Assembly (NCBI GenBank): GCA_900618795.1
Contig: UYJD01000013.1
Location: 842,537 to 906,536, forward strand
DNA from: Cyanodermella asteris
Taxonomy: Eukaryota; Ascomycota; Lecanoromycetes; Ostropales; Stictidaceae
Direction of reading: 5' to 3'
DNA length: 64,000 bases
The notes beneath the pieces were generated by a model, which was given only the letters and a program-made list of their open reading frames with translations, had not been told where the DNA came from and did no database searches. Positions 23,169 through 35,764 of the stretch are shown here, in pieces. The translations under genes and the position numbers were made by a program. Each line of letters starts with the position of its first letter. Within the stretch, counting starts at the first letter, position 1.

Positions 23169-25007
23169 CTAGGCAACGATTGTTACATACTGCTTTTGAA
23201 TGAGTGTCTCGGTCTCCGTAACTGTCGTCGTAACTGTGACCGTCGGACCAACCTGCATGGAGCTGCTAGTCACTGCCTGCACATTAACAGACGGCATGAC
23301 AGTGGTCAACGGAACCGCCGGGCCCTCGACCGTCGTGGGAGCAGCCTGGCCAGCAGCAGCGGCTGTAGTGATCTTTGGCACGCTTGCACCGAAAACGGGC
23401 GGGTTCGCAAGAACCGAGCTTGCCATGGGCTTTGCGGTGGAGATGATCTGGGCGTTGATAGCACCGACGAGGCTTGCGCTGCTTCCACCGGGGAAGAGGA
23501 GGGAGGCAAAGCCTGCGGCGGTATCGATGGAAGTGGGCTGTGGCTGCGAGAAGCTAGTTGCGGCAGGGGCTGACGTTACTGCTGCGGCTGCGGTGGGTGC
23601 GGACGAAGATTGGTAGACGACCAGCGTGGTGTGACTGGTTAGGTGTTGGGTTGAGGTTTGGGCTGGGGCTGCCGTGGTGGTTTGGATGTAGGCAGAAGTC
23701 TGAACAGAAGTGCTCTGCGGGGCTTGAACTGTTGACACTGCCTGAGTCGAGGTTGCTTCGACTGTGTTTGGCGCCTGTGTGGCGGAGCTGCTTATGGTTG
23801 GAGCTTGAGCAGTCATAGATGCCTGGACAGAAGCCGCAACATTTTGCGAGCCAATGAGAGAATGCACGACCGATGTGGAACTAGATTGCACACTGCTGGA
23901 AGCAAACGCAGAGCTGGTCTGAGCGACTTGAACAGAAGCCGAAGTCAAGAGCTGCGAGCTGGCTGGAGCCGTTGATGACAGTGCAGAAGTCTCTTCGGTG
24001 GTGGCTTCCACAGCTGTAGTTGTGTATGTCGGCTGCAAGGTCGAGAAGCTTGCCGTTTTGAAGCTCGCAACCGACATGAATGGATTGAGCCCCGCGTTAA
24101 ACGTTGCGGCATCAGTGCTCGTGGCTGAAGCTGATATCAGATCAACTGTGATGCCCGATGCAGCTCCAGTAATACTTTGAGTGACCGTCGAGGATGTGCT
24201 TCCTCCAAGGTTCACTGGGCCTCCAACGCCAGAACTCTCGGTCGAGGCGGTGGTGACAGATGACAACGTCGTCGATGATTTGGATGTGGTAGCAAGTGTG
24301 CCGTTGAGACTGTTCACGGGCGCATTGCCGGTTTGGCCGGCGCTGTGGCTGCTCGTAGCTGCCACCACGTCGGATGTGTGAACGCCTGTGCTAGCAATAG
24401 TAGAAGAACTGCTGGCCACGACGCTCGAGGATGATAGAACAGACGTGGCGCTTGCGCTTGAGCTTGACGTGACTGCACCGCTGCTTGAAGAGCTGGATGC
24501 GGCAGACGTCGATGTTTCCGAAGGGCCGTGACTGGTGGACACAGCTTCGCTTGAGGCGCTGCCGCTGGACTGTATACTGTTAGAAACCGAAACGCCATTG
24601 GACGTCTTCGTCGCCACCGGGACCGGAACGACGGTGAGTGTGCTCACCAGAATCGGATGAGACGTCACCGAGCTCCCTTCAGCAGAAGTCGACAGCGTGC
24701 TGGCTGCCGAAGCACTCGAGGTTTCGAACGCGGAGCTGGATAGGGTAGCGGCAGAGCTCAGCTGAGTGCTCGAGACGAAAGACTCGGTCTGAGACTCAGC
24801 ATTAGACTCGGAGGGGACGGTGACGGATCCGGCCGTGGATAGGGGAACTGAAGCGGCGGCCGATTGTGGTGCAGTACTTGATGCAGCACTCGACTCGCCC
24901 GGAAATTGAAGCTGAATACCCCTCGCAAAATTGGGCACCGGACCAGCCATGATGGGAGTTTGTGTAGCTGCCAGCAGCAAGAAGGCCGTTGCGGTTTTGA
25001 ACATCAT
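23169..25007 (-). CDS. Secreted Ser/Thr/Ala-rich mucin-like cell-surface protein
   Basis: A single exon of 612 codons from tandem ATGs at 25007 and 25004. The start MMFKTATAFLLLAATQTPIMAG is a clear signal peptide. Nearly all of the mature protein is Ser, Thr, Ala and Val with some Pro and Gln, without globular domains or obvious exact repeats, so heavy O-glycosylation is expected. The end, VTVTTTVTETETLIQKQYV, resembles the Thr/Val tracts near the end of fungal surface proteins. There is no clear hydrophobic GPI-anchor tail, so the protein may be secreted or linked to the wall by other means. No enzyme function can be assigned. Compositional bias makes homology weak evidence. Confidence 0.7.
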   Translation of the reverse strand: MMFKTATAFLLLAATQTPIMAGPVPNFARGIQLQFPGESSAASSTAPQSAAASVPLSTAGSVTVPSESNAESQTESFVSSTQLSSAATLSSSAFETSSASAASTLSTSAEGSSVTSHPILVSTLTVVPVPVATKTSNGVSVSNSIQSSGSASSEAVSTSHGPSETSTSAASSSSSSGAVTSSSSASATSVLSSSSVVASSSSTIASTGVHTSDVVAATSSHSAGQTGNAPVNSLNGTLATTSKSSTTLSSVTTASTESSGVGGPVNLGGSTSSTVTQSITGAASGITVDLISASATSTDAATFNAGLNPFMSVASFKTASFSTLQPTYTTTAVEATTEETSALSSTAPASSQLLTSASVQVAQTSSAFASSSVQSSSTSVVHSLIGSQNVAASVQASMTAQAPTISSSATQAPNTVEATSTQAVSTVQAPQSTSVQTSAYIQTTTAAPAQTSTQHLTSHTTLVVYQSSSAPTAAAAVTSAPAATSFSQPQPTSIDTAAGFASLLFPGGSSASLVGAINAQIISTAKPMASSVLANPPVFGASVPKITTAAAAGQAAPTTVEGPAVPLTTVMPSVNVQAVTSSSMQVGPTVTVTTTVTETETLIQKQYVTIVA

Positions 25008-27401
25008 CGTGATGGTCAGAAAGTAAAGATCAGATGAAAGCAGGAATGAATGAAAATATACCGACTTGAACAAGGCAAGCACGGCAAAAGAGAGATGGAG
25101 GTGCTCGGCACAAGAGATGGACTCAATGAAATGCAGGAGATTGACAAGAAAGTGAAAGATGACAACAGAACGACGGCCAAGGCTTGAAGGAGAGGACGAC
25201 GAAGAAGTTCTTATGGCAGGGAAGGCGTATTGACGAGACGTCTACGGTCGGAAAGCTGGTCTCGCCAGGCGCTGCAGGTCAAAGAGGAACACTTTTCCGG
25301 GTATCGTGAAACAGACATTCAACGCGTCAATAGCTGACAATAGAAAAGCAACGTCGACGGGAGCCACAGCCGGGCGCCTGGCTGGTTTCACTCGGGTGTC
25401 GAGGGTCGACGAGCACGCGAAGCTGGTACTTGTGCGCGGACAAAGAATGTTGGACCGTGCTTGTCACTATTTGAGTCAAAGTGCCACACGCAAGGAAGAA
25501 TGATTCGAGAGTAGAGGACGCTTTTAGGTTTCGCGGCGCGTAGCTGTTTGAGGCTCGAAGCAAGTCAGGGCGTGACTGGCTGTCGCACTTCAAGCAGATC
25601 GTCGGGGGCGGCTACTTACATAAGCAAATCGCAAGCACTCGCCCATGAGCCTTGAGCGTAGCAGCCAACTTGCCCGCCTCATGGACATCATTTGTCCAAG
25701 GTCAGCTCCATTTTTTACCATTAATAGATGTCTTAAAAACTTCCATCCCGCGAGGTCTTCGCGCCTAGACCTCGGCGGCGATGGCCTCAGACCATCAGTC
25801 ACAATCATGCCCGTACAACGACTCGGATACGTCGCTGATGCGCTTTCTCATAGGGGCATGTCATCCTGTGGTGCGTAAGTAATTCGTTTCCCAGTTCGCA
25901 TCTTCCGGCTTAGATGCTGTGGTGGTTGTCTCCATCATCCGTCACAGGCGCTCAGGCACACGAAAGCCAGCAGCCTGGTATCTATTGGGTCCATAACGCA
26001 GGAAGCCAGTTTACCACGTATCATGGCATGTCGTGATTGTGAAAGAACAGAGACATATGCTCGTCGGCAGCACGCTGATGCACAGGGGCCCGTTCTCTGT
26101 TGGCGGTGGCAGCAACAGATTGACGATTGTTTCGTCGTCGCTGGCAGCGCTGGCTAACCATCATCAACTCGGCGACGCAAGATCCTGAGGCCAAGTACAC
26201 GGGCCATGCATGATCCTCCGTAGGTCCCCTTCTCACCGAAGGATATTGTTGAAGCACATATCGTCAGCGCTACGGCAACAATCCAGACACGTTTGGGACC
26301 ATCCGGCTGCCAGAACCCAAAATTCGAGGAGTGCGAGGGAAAATGTCCTAAGATCGGCGATTGAGCTGGAGGAGTCCCACTCAGAGACCACGCACCTATG
26401 CAGAACGCAACGCTGACCGCCATGCTCTCGACACTCTTTGCGGATGGACGGAACGGGGCTAGATTCGTGACGGGGTTGGACGTTCTGCGTCAAGGGCGTC
26501 CATGTCGCAAGCAGGGCGGTGGTACACTGAGTTCGGCTCGAGACTGACGAAGCAAGAACTGGCGACACAAGCCTGGACGGCCACTGATTCAGTCGACTCG
26601 CGGCAGACTCATGCAGTCCCCGCGCCATTCCGGTGGCGTGTCCAGACCTAAGCTGAGCTTGCATTGCGCATGCAGAAGATGGTTTGCCAATGAGTGCTGA
26701 GCACGCTCTGGCTGGGCGCCGACGAGCGTAAGCCGCTAGACCTCTTTCGGCAAGGCATCCACACGCTTGCAACGTCTTCGACCACCCGTGGCTTTTCTTC
26801 AGAAACATCTTCATTCATTTGCTCCACGCTACTCACATCTCGGCAGCTATGGCCTGGAAAGCCTTCGCCGTGGCCACCACACTTATCAGCCATCCGCTAG
26901 CTTAGCTTGTCCCTGAGCGGATACACGACCTCTTTTCGGGCAGCTCGTGCCGTCCGGGGCGCACGAGGCTGACCACATGTATCCCCTTCTTGGTCGCCCG
27001 TCGACTTACAGGGAAATTCCGACTCTATTTCGCCTATCTTGGTCTCATTTGTCCAAGCTGATCCAAGCAATCGGTTTGGACATGTCTTCCAGCCCCATCA
27101 AGCCCTTGCCGGGGTCCGCTCTGCTCGTGACAAGACTGGTATATCGGCCTTGATGATCTAGATTTGCGCTGAGACGTGTAAGCCGTCTTGGATGCGTCTA
27201 CAAGAAGGTCTAGTCCGATGTCTGTCTGTACGGATATGCTTTCCTCTTCATCTGCCCCACCCCACCTGCCACTTGCAAAGGTTCGTTCGATATATGAATT
27301 GCCTTCGGCTCTTTCACAAGACTTTGTTTCGTATTCCCCTCCATCCTGCTCTTTCTCCCATCCGCGTAGCCCCTCCTTGTAATTACGCTTCCATCGCCAA
27401 A
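25008..27401. other. Long divergent intergenic region without a supported gene
   Basis: The 2.4 kb lie between the leftward mucin-like gene and the rightward DUF2235 gene. Frames on both strands reach 193 codons, but they are Arg/Ser-rich, lack domains and overlap each other. Both promoters must lie here. No transposon ends or RNA gene were seen. Confidence 0.4.
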
Positions 27402-29203
27402 ATGTCCGCCGCCATCCACACTGCCACACACCCTGCGAAAGAAGTCAAGAAGCTTGTCTTGTGCTTCGACGGAACGGGAAACACATTCCAAGGCAATACC
27501 AGCGACACAAATATTGTCAAGATCTACGACAAGCTTGACAGAGAAGATGACAACCAGTTTCATTACTATCAGCGTAAGTTCGATGGCCTAATCCTCCTGG
27601 TCTGCCGGTTATTTACCGCGCACACATCCTGGATCACGACTGACTCAAAAGGAATTTCACAGCCGGCATCGGCACCTACGATATCACTGGTGGATCGCTC
27701 AACAAAAGTGCCATCGGCAAGATTCAGAGCAACATCTCGCAGACAATCGACGCTGGCCTTGCCACAACTTTCGACGCCCATGTCATCGCCGGATACAAGT
27801 TCTTGATGCGATACTATGACAGTGGCGACAAGATATACATGTTCGGTTTCTCCCGAGGCGCCTTCACTGCACGCTTTCTGGCTCGTATGATCAACACCGT
27901 CGGGCTGCTATCGAAAGGAAACGACGAGATGGTCTCTTTCGCCTACGAACTGTACCAGAAATACGAGCAGGCAGCAGACGGTGACGATGCGATTGCTAAG
28001 ATGAGCGCATTCACCAAGACATTCTGTCGTCGGGACAAAAACAGCACAGGGGCATATGCTGGTGTCAAGATCTACTTCCTTGGCATCTTCGACTGCGTGA
28101 GCAGTGTCAAGACACTCGAGACTCCTTTTGGCAAGACTCGCAAGCCAGTTTCCGTCAAAGGAACAGCCGAACATGTCCGTCATGCCGTCGCCGTCGACGA
28201 ATTTCGCGTCAAGTTCAAGGCCGCTCTGCTCAATCAGGACGTGACAGGCGAGGAGTATGCCAAGGACGAAGACGTCAAGGAGGTCTGGTTCCCTGGCAAC
28301 CATGGCGACGTCGGAGGTGGATGGCCAGCCAGAAGTCAGAAGCAGATCGAGGCAGCGAAGAACATGGGCTGGTGGGGACGGCTAAAGGCCTTCGTTCACT
28401 CTCAATTCGACGGCAAAGCCTCCAAGTCCGTCAGCGAGGACCATTATCAGATGAGCGATGTTCCGCTATCATGGATGATCCGCGAACTGGAAATCATTGG
28501 TGAGAAGGAGAAGGCCTACGCCCTGAAATGGAGCGAACAGCTCGATATCTTCAAGGCCAACTTCGCCATCAAGCACGAGGAGGCCCTTCGAGCTTCTCGA
28601 CACAACACCATGCGCTTTGGCCGCGGTGCCAACTTCCTAAAAGTCCTGCTCTGGAACTTCATGGGTAAGTCTATGTTCCTCGAGCATGCCCACTTTCATG
28701 TCTGTTCTCGCTAACGCCGTCAAGACTTCCTTCCTCTCTTCCCCCGCTACGAACTCGAACACGGCGAGTGGGTAATGCGCACCTTCCCAGCCAACAACGC
28801 CAGCGCCCGCGACATGCCTACGAGCGCCCTCCTACACTCATCCCTTCTCTGGCGACTTCGAAACAACCACTCCTACAGCCCACGCAACAACCACGGCGAC
28901 GGCGACAAGGACAAGTGCCTGCCCAAGCTACCCAGCGACAAGAAGACGGACTTTGGCAAGTACTTGCTCTGTGACAATGGTGCGGCACACAAGCATGCAG
29001 GTGTCGATCATAGCATCTTCGCCCTGGATGAGCCTACGGTGGCCAAGTATAAAACGAAGAATGCCAAGCTTGCGACGCCCATGGAGTGTCTAGAAACTGT
29101 GGAGGCAGTGAAGCCGAGGGCCACCATTGTTGATGGAGCTGGATCTTCGATGGTCAAGCCGGTCAATGCTGTCAAGGTGGGCGTGGCAGAAATCTTTGCT
29201 TGA
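27402..29203 (+). CDS. DUF2235 alpha/beta-hydrolase-like protein
   Basis: Three exons (27402-27573, 27663-28664, 28725-29203) join in phase to 550 residues. The opening [16 protein letters not shown] and [12 protein letters not shown] are the signature start of the DUF2235 family. The nucleophile elbow [17 protein letters not shown] gives the candidate catalytic serine. [15 protein letters not shown] holds the Asp and His expected later in the fold. Bacterial members include lipase effectors of type VI secretion; fungal members are mostly uncharacterised cytosolic proteins, and no signal peptide is present here. The C-terminal about 150 residues are Lys- and Asn-rich and not recognised. Hydrolase activity on a lipid is plausible but inferred from the family. 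Confidence 0.85.
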
Positions 29204-31938
29204 GATGGGAGTGGTATAATAGGCGGTTGTCAGCGGACCTTTTCTGGCCCTGTGGGCTTTGTTTTACTATGCAATTTGGAGTCGGACGGGGCTTTCATTT
29301 CCGATTATTGATACCAACTTGCTATGAATATTTTATTCTCCTTGAATTAGCATGCCTGGTTGCTTGGATTACGACTTGATTGGCTGAGTAGGGTACATTC
29401 CACAATTGTTAATCAAATGCTTTCGCAACAACATCTTACCAACGAAGAAAGTAGAACAATGTTGTACACACCAGTAGCCTGTCCCGGTATATCTTTAGAT
29501 CCATCAACATTGAGCTGACTCAACTGGAACTTTGCGCAGTAATGCCAAATTACAGTGATGTTATTGGAGGCGAGACCCGTCAATTCAATTTATGACCCCG
29601 GGCATAGTGCAACACGCGTTGACGCGCCTTGACGAGAGCTTTGCAGACAGTCCCAACGGCTTGCAGAACTCATCCGCTGGCGGTAGTGAGTGTGTATCCA
29701 ATCGGACGAGTTTCGTTGGTCGTCATACGACAAGTTCAGGTCAAAGTTGAATTTCGGCGGCGACATTATTCACGTCCACGTTAAGTCTACATACACCACT
29801 GCCAACGCGAGTCGGGCTCTAAGAACACTCTCGCGCTCAACTGTATACGTTCCAACTGCTTTCAAATGGCCCAATGATACCTTATCCATTGGACTTTTGT
29901 GTTCAAGGCCCCCCCTTCCAAAGGCGTAACCTTGGTGGGGTTTGACGCCTGACGAACGGACCTCCAGCTCAAACAGCGGAGCTACATTGTCTCGAAACAC
30001 GGCCACGTCCCCGTAAAATCCATCTACGCCTTTGGTCAGAATCATCAAGGAGTGCTAGCCACCTTCATCCAAATGCCAGAGACTGTGCTTAGTCCAGGAT
30101 AACGAGATTTGCCGCGTGCCGCAACTTCGCCGACAGCAAAGCGTGTAGCTAGACTGCTGAGAGGGACCGAGGTCCACTTCTCGTCGCAGGGGTCTCATCA
30201 GCCTTCGTCGTTAAGGTTCTGAAGCACCAGGATCCACTAGCTGTTGTGACGCATCTGGAGAGCCTTTATCGGCATCCTTTGAGCCATACAGAGTGGCCAG
30301 AAACGGCTAGGCTTACGAGTACACGGACTTTGGAGTTGGCCATGACGCCGATAAGAATAATCAGGCCAAACGAAGACGCAGAGATGCAGAGATCTGCCAT
30401 CAGATGCTGTGGAACCTTGTGTGAGACCTACGAGAGCTGTCCAAAAAGAGTCGCCAGCCTGGCAGAAGACCCGCGATACTGCGAAGTGTTTCTTGTGCTC
30501 TCACAAACATCGACTTTTCGGATCAAACCATCAAAACGACGTGGACGAGAATTCTCCCAATATCTCAGACCCCCCGGACTTCAGCAGGCTGATCGACTTG
30601 CTTCTGCCGCTGGTTCTTTTCGGTGGCGGCCACGGCGACGTTCGCTGGGCAAAGCTTGAGATTACGACCACCCATCGCGACAGAGCAACCCACCAATCAC
30701 AAAGCCTTCGCAGTCGTGATGTGGATTGTGGCGCCCCCGGACTTTGCGTGTGAGCTTCGCCCGTTGACTTTCCAGACCATCATCAGGTGGCTCTATGCCG
30801 GTCGTGAGCTCCGGTCATCGTGCTTTCAATGCGCATAGCGGTATTCACGTTGTGATAATCGATACCACTACCATCAGCGACAGTCGTCTTCGTTGTAATC
30901 GACCTGAAAAGTCCTTTTGCTCAGTGGCATGCCCAGGTTTGCCACGGCGGAGCTGGCTACGTCTACCAGGGCACATGCCAACGACCTTTGTCTTGGAGTC
31001 CTGGGATTATCATAAATCACGAACTATCGTCCAGATTTGATATGCATCTGGCGTTTTCGATAGTTCGGTGTTCAATTGACATGTCCCTAGCTGCAAGCAC
31101 CCTCTGAGACAGTGCCAGATGATTGTTGGACGACCTCGATGCAATGACGGCAATGATCACGATAGTAAAACCGCCTCATGGACGCCCACATGTTGTCGGA
31201 AGCTCGAATATCCGCGTGTTTCTCTGCCGCTCCCCAGCTTGTTGGCTTGTGGCACTCGCACCAGAAGCTTACCTATTTCGTGCGGGGATGGGACGCAAAT
31301 GGCCGAGGCTGGATTCTGTCGTCGCCACGGTCGCATTCGTCGAATCAGACAGTCTCATGATGTTGCGCTAATCCTTTCTCGAGTCGGTCACCACTCATTT
31401 GGGCGTGCGGCGCACCTTTCCCCAGGCCGTACTGGCCCGCTGGCCGGGGGACCACACTGGTCCACACAGCTGCAATTCCAATTGCAGAGCGAAGGCCGTC
31501 TCCTTTTGCATATGACATCCCGAGGGACGTTGGCGCGATTGCTGCCGGGAATTATACTTTCTCCGCGTCGTCGCCTCTGGCTGGCTGGCCGCGACAGAGG
31601 TAATCTTACTACTCGACAACACCCTCTCCAGCTTTCCTCTCTCGCCCTTGCTGCTTCCTGTTCACTGTTGTTGAGATCCTCTCGTTTCACCCGGAGGATT
31701 TCTGTTTCGTGTTGCGCGACGCCGGTAGCAAGGTCACGCAGGCGAGTTTTACTGTCAGCAAGCTGCAGTAAACAGGTACGGGGACAAGTCAAGGTACCCC
31801 AGCAGGCGCCTCGGCCCACGCTTCCATAATCTGTGGGGAAATCTCAGTCGCGAGGCCTCAAATACGACTACGCTGCCCTCCTTCTTACTTGATACCCCTT
31901 TGGTCTTGATCGCACCTAGCGGTCAATAATCTTCGACA
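29204..31938. other. Long intergenic region without a supported gene
   Basis: The 2.7 kb upstream of the MFS gene contain many short frames. One at 31119-31829 begins with ATG and runs 236 codons, but its Arg/Ser-rich content and lack of any domain argue against it. Degenerate remnants of older genes may lie at 29.7-31.0 kb. I could not name any. Confidence 0.4.
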
Positions 31939-33923
31939 ATGGATCGTATCCCCACCCACGAAGCCGTCGACTATGCCACTGGTGAGAAGTACTCCCCCTC
32001 TGGCTCCGCATCGAGGTCGTCCGACGACAAGTACCACGAGAATGGCAGGTACAACGAGCCTTCCCACGACGCGAACCCAATCGAACCTATCCGCACCATC
32101 TCAAGAGTTCCCGGCAACCCCAACTACTACGAGAAGAATGGTCTGCGGACGTACGGCGATGGACAGGATCACGACCACGAGCCGCCAATGACGTGGAAGC
32201 GTGCTCTCGCTCTCGTCGGTATGGCTTTCCTGTGGTGCGCCTCTCAAATTCCCGTCTATCTTTACGGTCCCATCATCTTCACGGTTTCGCAAGATATTGG
32301 AGGAGAGAGTATCTACATTTGGGCTGTCATTGGTAACCTGCTCGCCATTGCCGCCATCACCCCCTTCACTGGTGCTTTGTCCGACTTGTTCGGTCGTCGT
32401 ACAGTCGCCTGCTCAGGTATTGGCATGATTATCATCGGTATGATCATTTGTGCCACCGCAAAGACCATGAATGCCTTCATTGCAGGTGAAGTCGTTGCAG
32501 GCGTGGGTGGAGGTATTTGCGAAATGACTTCTCTCGCCGGAACTGGAGAGATGGCTCCTACATCCAAGCGCGGTATCTACGTCGGCCTGGTCATTTGCAC
32601 AATTGGCCCCTTCACCCCCGCCGTGATGTGGTCGCAACTTATCGCCAACGTCGCTCCTCACGGTACTCACCGCTGGATCGGCCTCTTCATTGCGCTCTGG
32701 TCTCTCATCGGCTTGATCCTGGTCTTCTTCTTCTACCACCCGCCTCCGCGACCTAATCGATCTGGTCTCAATCGCAAGGAGCTCATCCGTCGCATTGACT
32801 TCGTCGGTGGTTTCCTCTCCATCTCCGGCATCGTTCTGTTCCTCCTCGCTCTTACATGGGGTGGTTACCAGTATCCATGGACAACAGCTAACGTGCTCGT
32901 CCCTCTCTTCCTCGGTGCCGCACTGTTCATTGGCTTCATTTTCTGGGAGTGGAAGGGCGCGCGTTTCCCCATTTTCCCGTCTCGCCTCAAGCGTGAGCCG
33001 CGTACCCTGTACGCCGTCTTACTCATCACGTTCATGTCCGGTGCAAATTTCTTTGCCGTGCTTATTTGGTGGACCGATGAGAGTCAGGCTCTGTACGATC
33101 CGGATCCAATTCAAGTCGGCCTTCGAGGACTGCCGATTGGGTTTGGTATCATTGGTGGTGCGGTCGTGGCTTCGATTGCACTGGCTTTGCTCAAGGGAAA
33201 CATTCGTGTGCTGCTTTTCATCGGGTGCGCCATTATGACAGCTGGTAAGTCAAGCCTCTCAAGCGGTGTCTCCAACCATCCTTTGTTAAGACGTCTCATG
33301 ACGCCTGGCTGAGAAGGGGCGAGAGGGAGACTCGAATGCGATGACGTTTAATCCGAATGCCTGCTAACTTGTTATGTCCAGGTACCGGCTCTATGGCTGT
33401 CGCCACTCCTTTCAACGTCAACACCATGTACGGCCCAATTACGCTTGCCTCCTTCGGTGTCGGCGCCGTCATCATTCCCATCCAGATCATCGTCACGATC
33501 ATTTGCCCCGATGACCTGATCGCTACCGCTACCGCGCTCGCCCTTTCCATCCGTATGATCGGTGGTGCCGTCGGCTTCGCCATTTTTTTCAACGTTTTCC
33601 AAAACACCTTCATTTCCGAGGCTTTTTCGACCATCGTCCCCGCCGTCGTCCAGTCGGGCGTCTACAACTACGAGAACGTCGTGCAGATTGCCCTCGACAT
33701 CGGTTTCAACTACTTCCCGCACAGCGTCTACTTCTACCCGGAGATCAACAGCCAGGAGAAGTACGACCGCATCGTCATGGCCGGCCGCGAGTGCTCAGCC
33801 GTCGCTTTCCGCCCGCTTTGGTATGCTGCGACCGCCTTTGGAGGAGTCAGTACCATTGCGACGCTGTTCCTCGGCGACATCACCAAGTATATGGATGACC
33901 ATATTGCGGTCAACTACCGATAG
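31939..33923 (+). CDS. MFS transporter, TRI12/siderophore-transporter-like
   Basis: Two exons (31939-33244 and 33382-33923) join in phase to 615 residues. An about 80-residue polar N-terminal tail comes before the first membrane helix (WKRALALVGMAFLWCASQIP). MFS motif A reads GALSDLFGRRTV. About 14 hydrophobic helices follow, with a short cytosolic loop at PPPRPNRSGLNRKEL. The layout and the motifs GVGGGICEMTSLAGTGE and APTSKRGIYVG fit the fungal TRI12 group (DHA2-like efflux pumps and siderophore carriers). The last helix ends near FLGDITKYMDDHI. Substrate cannot be set from sequence. It lies next to relics of secondary-metabolism genes and about 6 kb from the RiPP precursor, so a past or present export role is possible but unproven. 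Confidence 0.88.
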
Positions 33924-34746
33924 ACGTGTCACACGTCGGAGTTGGGTTGTCGCAATTGATCTTTCTGGAAGGCGGAAAGATACGAGGCCGTATGCAGGAC
34001 TCGAAGCCCTTGCTCGGCCCTCGTCATTGCTGAAAGATTAGACAGAACTCGCATTGCATCGCTGAAGATAACGACGCTGAAGTCGCTGCGTTGACGATGA
34101 CATGACGGCTGCAAGCAAAGAAAGAAGAAGGCGACGAATGTGAAAAGGGAAAGAAGATGAGGGAGATTTGAGCTTTAACTGTACATATTTCTGGAGAGAT
34201 TCCAAACTCGAATATACTGTCTTCAGACCTGAGAAACTTGATCATGCACCAGCTTTTTCCACGTCAAACGCCACAGAGCGTCGACACCGTGTTGTGAGTC
34301 TATCTTTCATGGTCGGATCTTTTCCTCGTGAAGAGTGTCCGGTAGCATTTATTCGTAAACCAGCCGGCTCATTGATATCCTACACCTATGGCTCGACTTT
34401 CCATGCTGGTATTCTATGTGGCTGACGCCCTGTGCCTGCAAGATCCCTGACAAGTCCAGTCTGTCGACGCTCTGCAAAGCAACAATCGACGCAGATAGCT
34501 GATCACTGCCATTGGACCGGTTAACATCATCCAAAGGAATCCTTGCTTTCAGAGAGTCCCATGACCAAAAAAACCAAAACAAAAAACAAAACAGAAGGGA
34601 GTCGTCATTTGTCAGATGCATAAACAGCATTCGATCCAAAGAACCACGTTGGCATGCTACACGTTGCAAAAAAAAACCCACAAAGATCTACCTTGGCAGA
34701 GAAGCTCCCGACGAGAAAGATGAAGTCCAAATCAAGAGGACCTCGT
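33924..34746. other. Intergenic, MFS 3' side
   Basis: The 823 bp between the MFS stop and the pseudogene end hold no supported gene. An A-rich run lies near 34566-34592. Confidence 0.5.
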
Positions 34747-35764
34747 TCAAAATGTAACATTAACCGACACGATTCTCGCGCACCCGCCGTCCTGTCGGTG
34801 GATAGCTTGCTGCAGCTTGCCCACCACAGACTTGGTATTCATACTCTGAACCCCCCCGCCCGCCCGAATCGCTCCCACATACACCAGATACTGCGATGTA
34901 ATCCCACTTCCATGAGTAGTAATACAAACACCATGACCCTATTCAGGAAATCAGCCAACCAAATATCACTCTCATTCTCGTCCTCCACACGTTCATCTGA
35001 ACTAGCGGTTTTTTAATTTTTTTTTATACTTTTTTTTGGGTTGGTGTACTCACATATCTACAAACATCAAAAGTCAGCGGCACCCACGCAGCCGTGATAC
35101 TTTCCCAGTATGATTCGATCCTGTTGACGTTCTTGGTCGTGTCGTCGCCCTCGTTGTCGACGTTGTAGGTGAGTCCGGACTTATGCAGCGGGCCGCCAGT
35201 CAGGAAGACGCCCTTGACGGCGGCCATGTTGGCGCCGGTGAGTTTTGGAAAGGCATTTACGGTTGCGGGGGGCAGCTTGGCTGTAGCCTTCGAGGACGAA
35301 GCTTTCGCTGGGGGAGCCGGCCAGGGTGCTTTGGATGTGGTTGATGATCTGGGTGGGTATGGTTCTTAGCAGGACGGCCAAAGATGTACCGCGCACGGGC
35401 TTGCTCACGTCCTAGGTGCCTGCGGTAGAGCCTTGATTAAGACCGGCGCGGTAGACGGTGTTGTATTTCGGTTCGTTAGCTTTATGGAGCAGTTTTGGAG
35501 CGAAGGTTCCTTGGTGGCGACGTACGACTTGGCCGCCGGGAAGTTGGCTCATGATGTTTAAGTTCATGGTGCGGAAACCAGTAGATGGACCTTGGTATTC
35601 ACCGGCGCCACGCGTGTCAATGATAGTTTCGAATAGTAGTTGGTTGAACGTGTCAGGATAAGACTCTAACATTACTGTAGCTGGAACATTTTGCTCGTGG
35701 CTGAATAACTGCAGCAGAGGCTGACAGCGCCAGTGTGAGCCAGACAGGGATGGAGAATCGCCAT
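34747..35764 (-). pseudogene. Decayed cutinase/acetylxylan-esterase-family gene
   Basis: A cutinase-family esterase can be followed on the minus strand. Visible blocks, in order, are a signal peptide (FSIPVWLTLALSASAA), IIDTRGAGEYQGPSTGFRTM, YNTVYRAG, INHIQSTLAGSPSESFVLEG, then GYSQ at the nucleophile elbow, KLTGANMAAVKGVFLTGG, and GVCITTHGSGITSQYLVY in a last exon. Two introns look intact (35349-35408 and 34939-35053). Lesions are an out-of-phase start codon at 35764, an in-frame TAG at 35412-35414 where the family has a polar residue next to the intron, and a 1-nt gain in a six-base run at 35267-35272 right after GYSQ. Two splice acceptors may also be lost. Residues at the family's catalytic Asp and His positions appear changed. 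Active members cut cutin or acetyl groups on plant xylan. This copy cannot make a full enzyme. Confidence 0.85.

Noticed and set aside
25306-26900. Overlapping frames in the 25-27 kb gap
   Set aside because: None exceeds chance expectation in content; no domain, signal peptide or intron pattern.
31119-31829. Plus-strand frame of 236 codons upstream of the MFS gene
   Set aside because: Arg/Ser/Leu-rich without domain, ends about 110 bp before the MFS start; best read as promoter/leader DNA.
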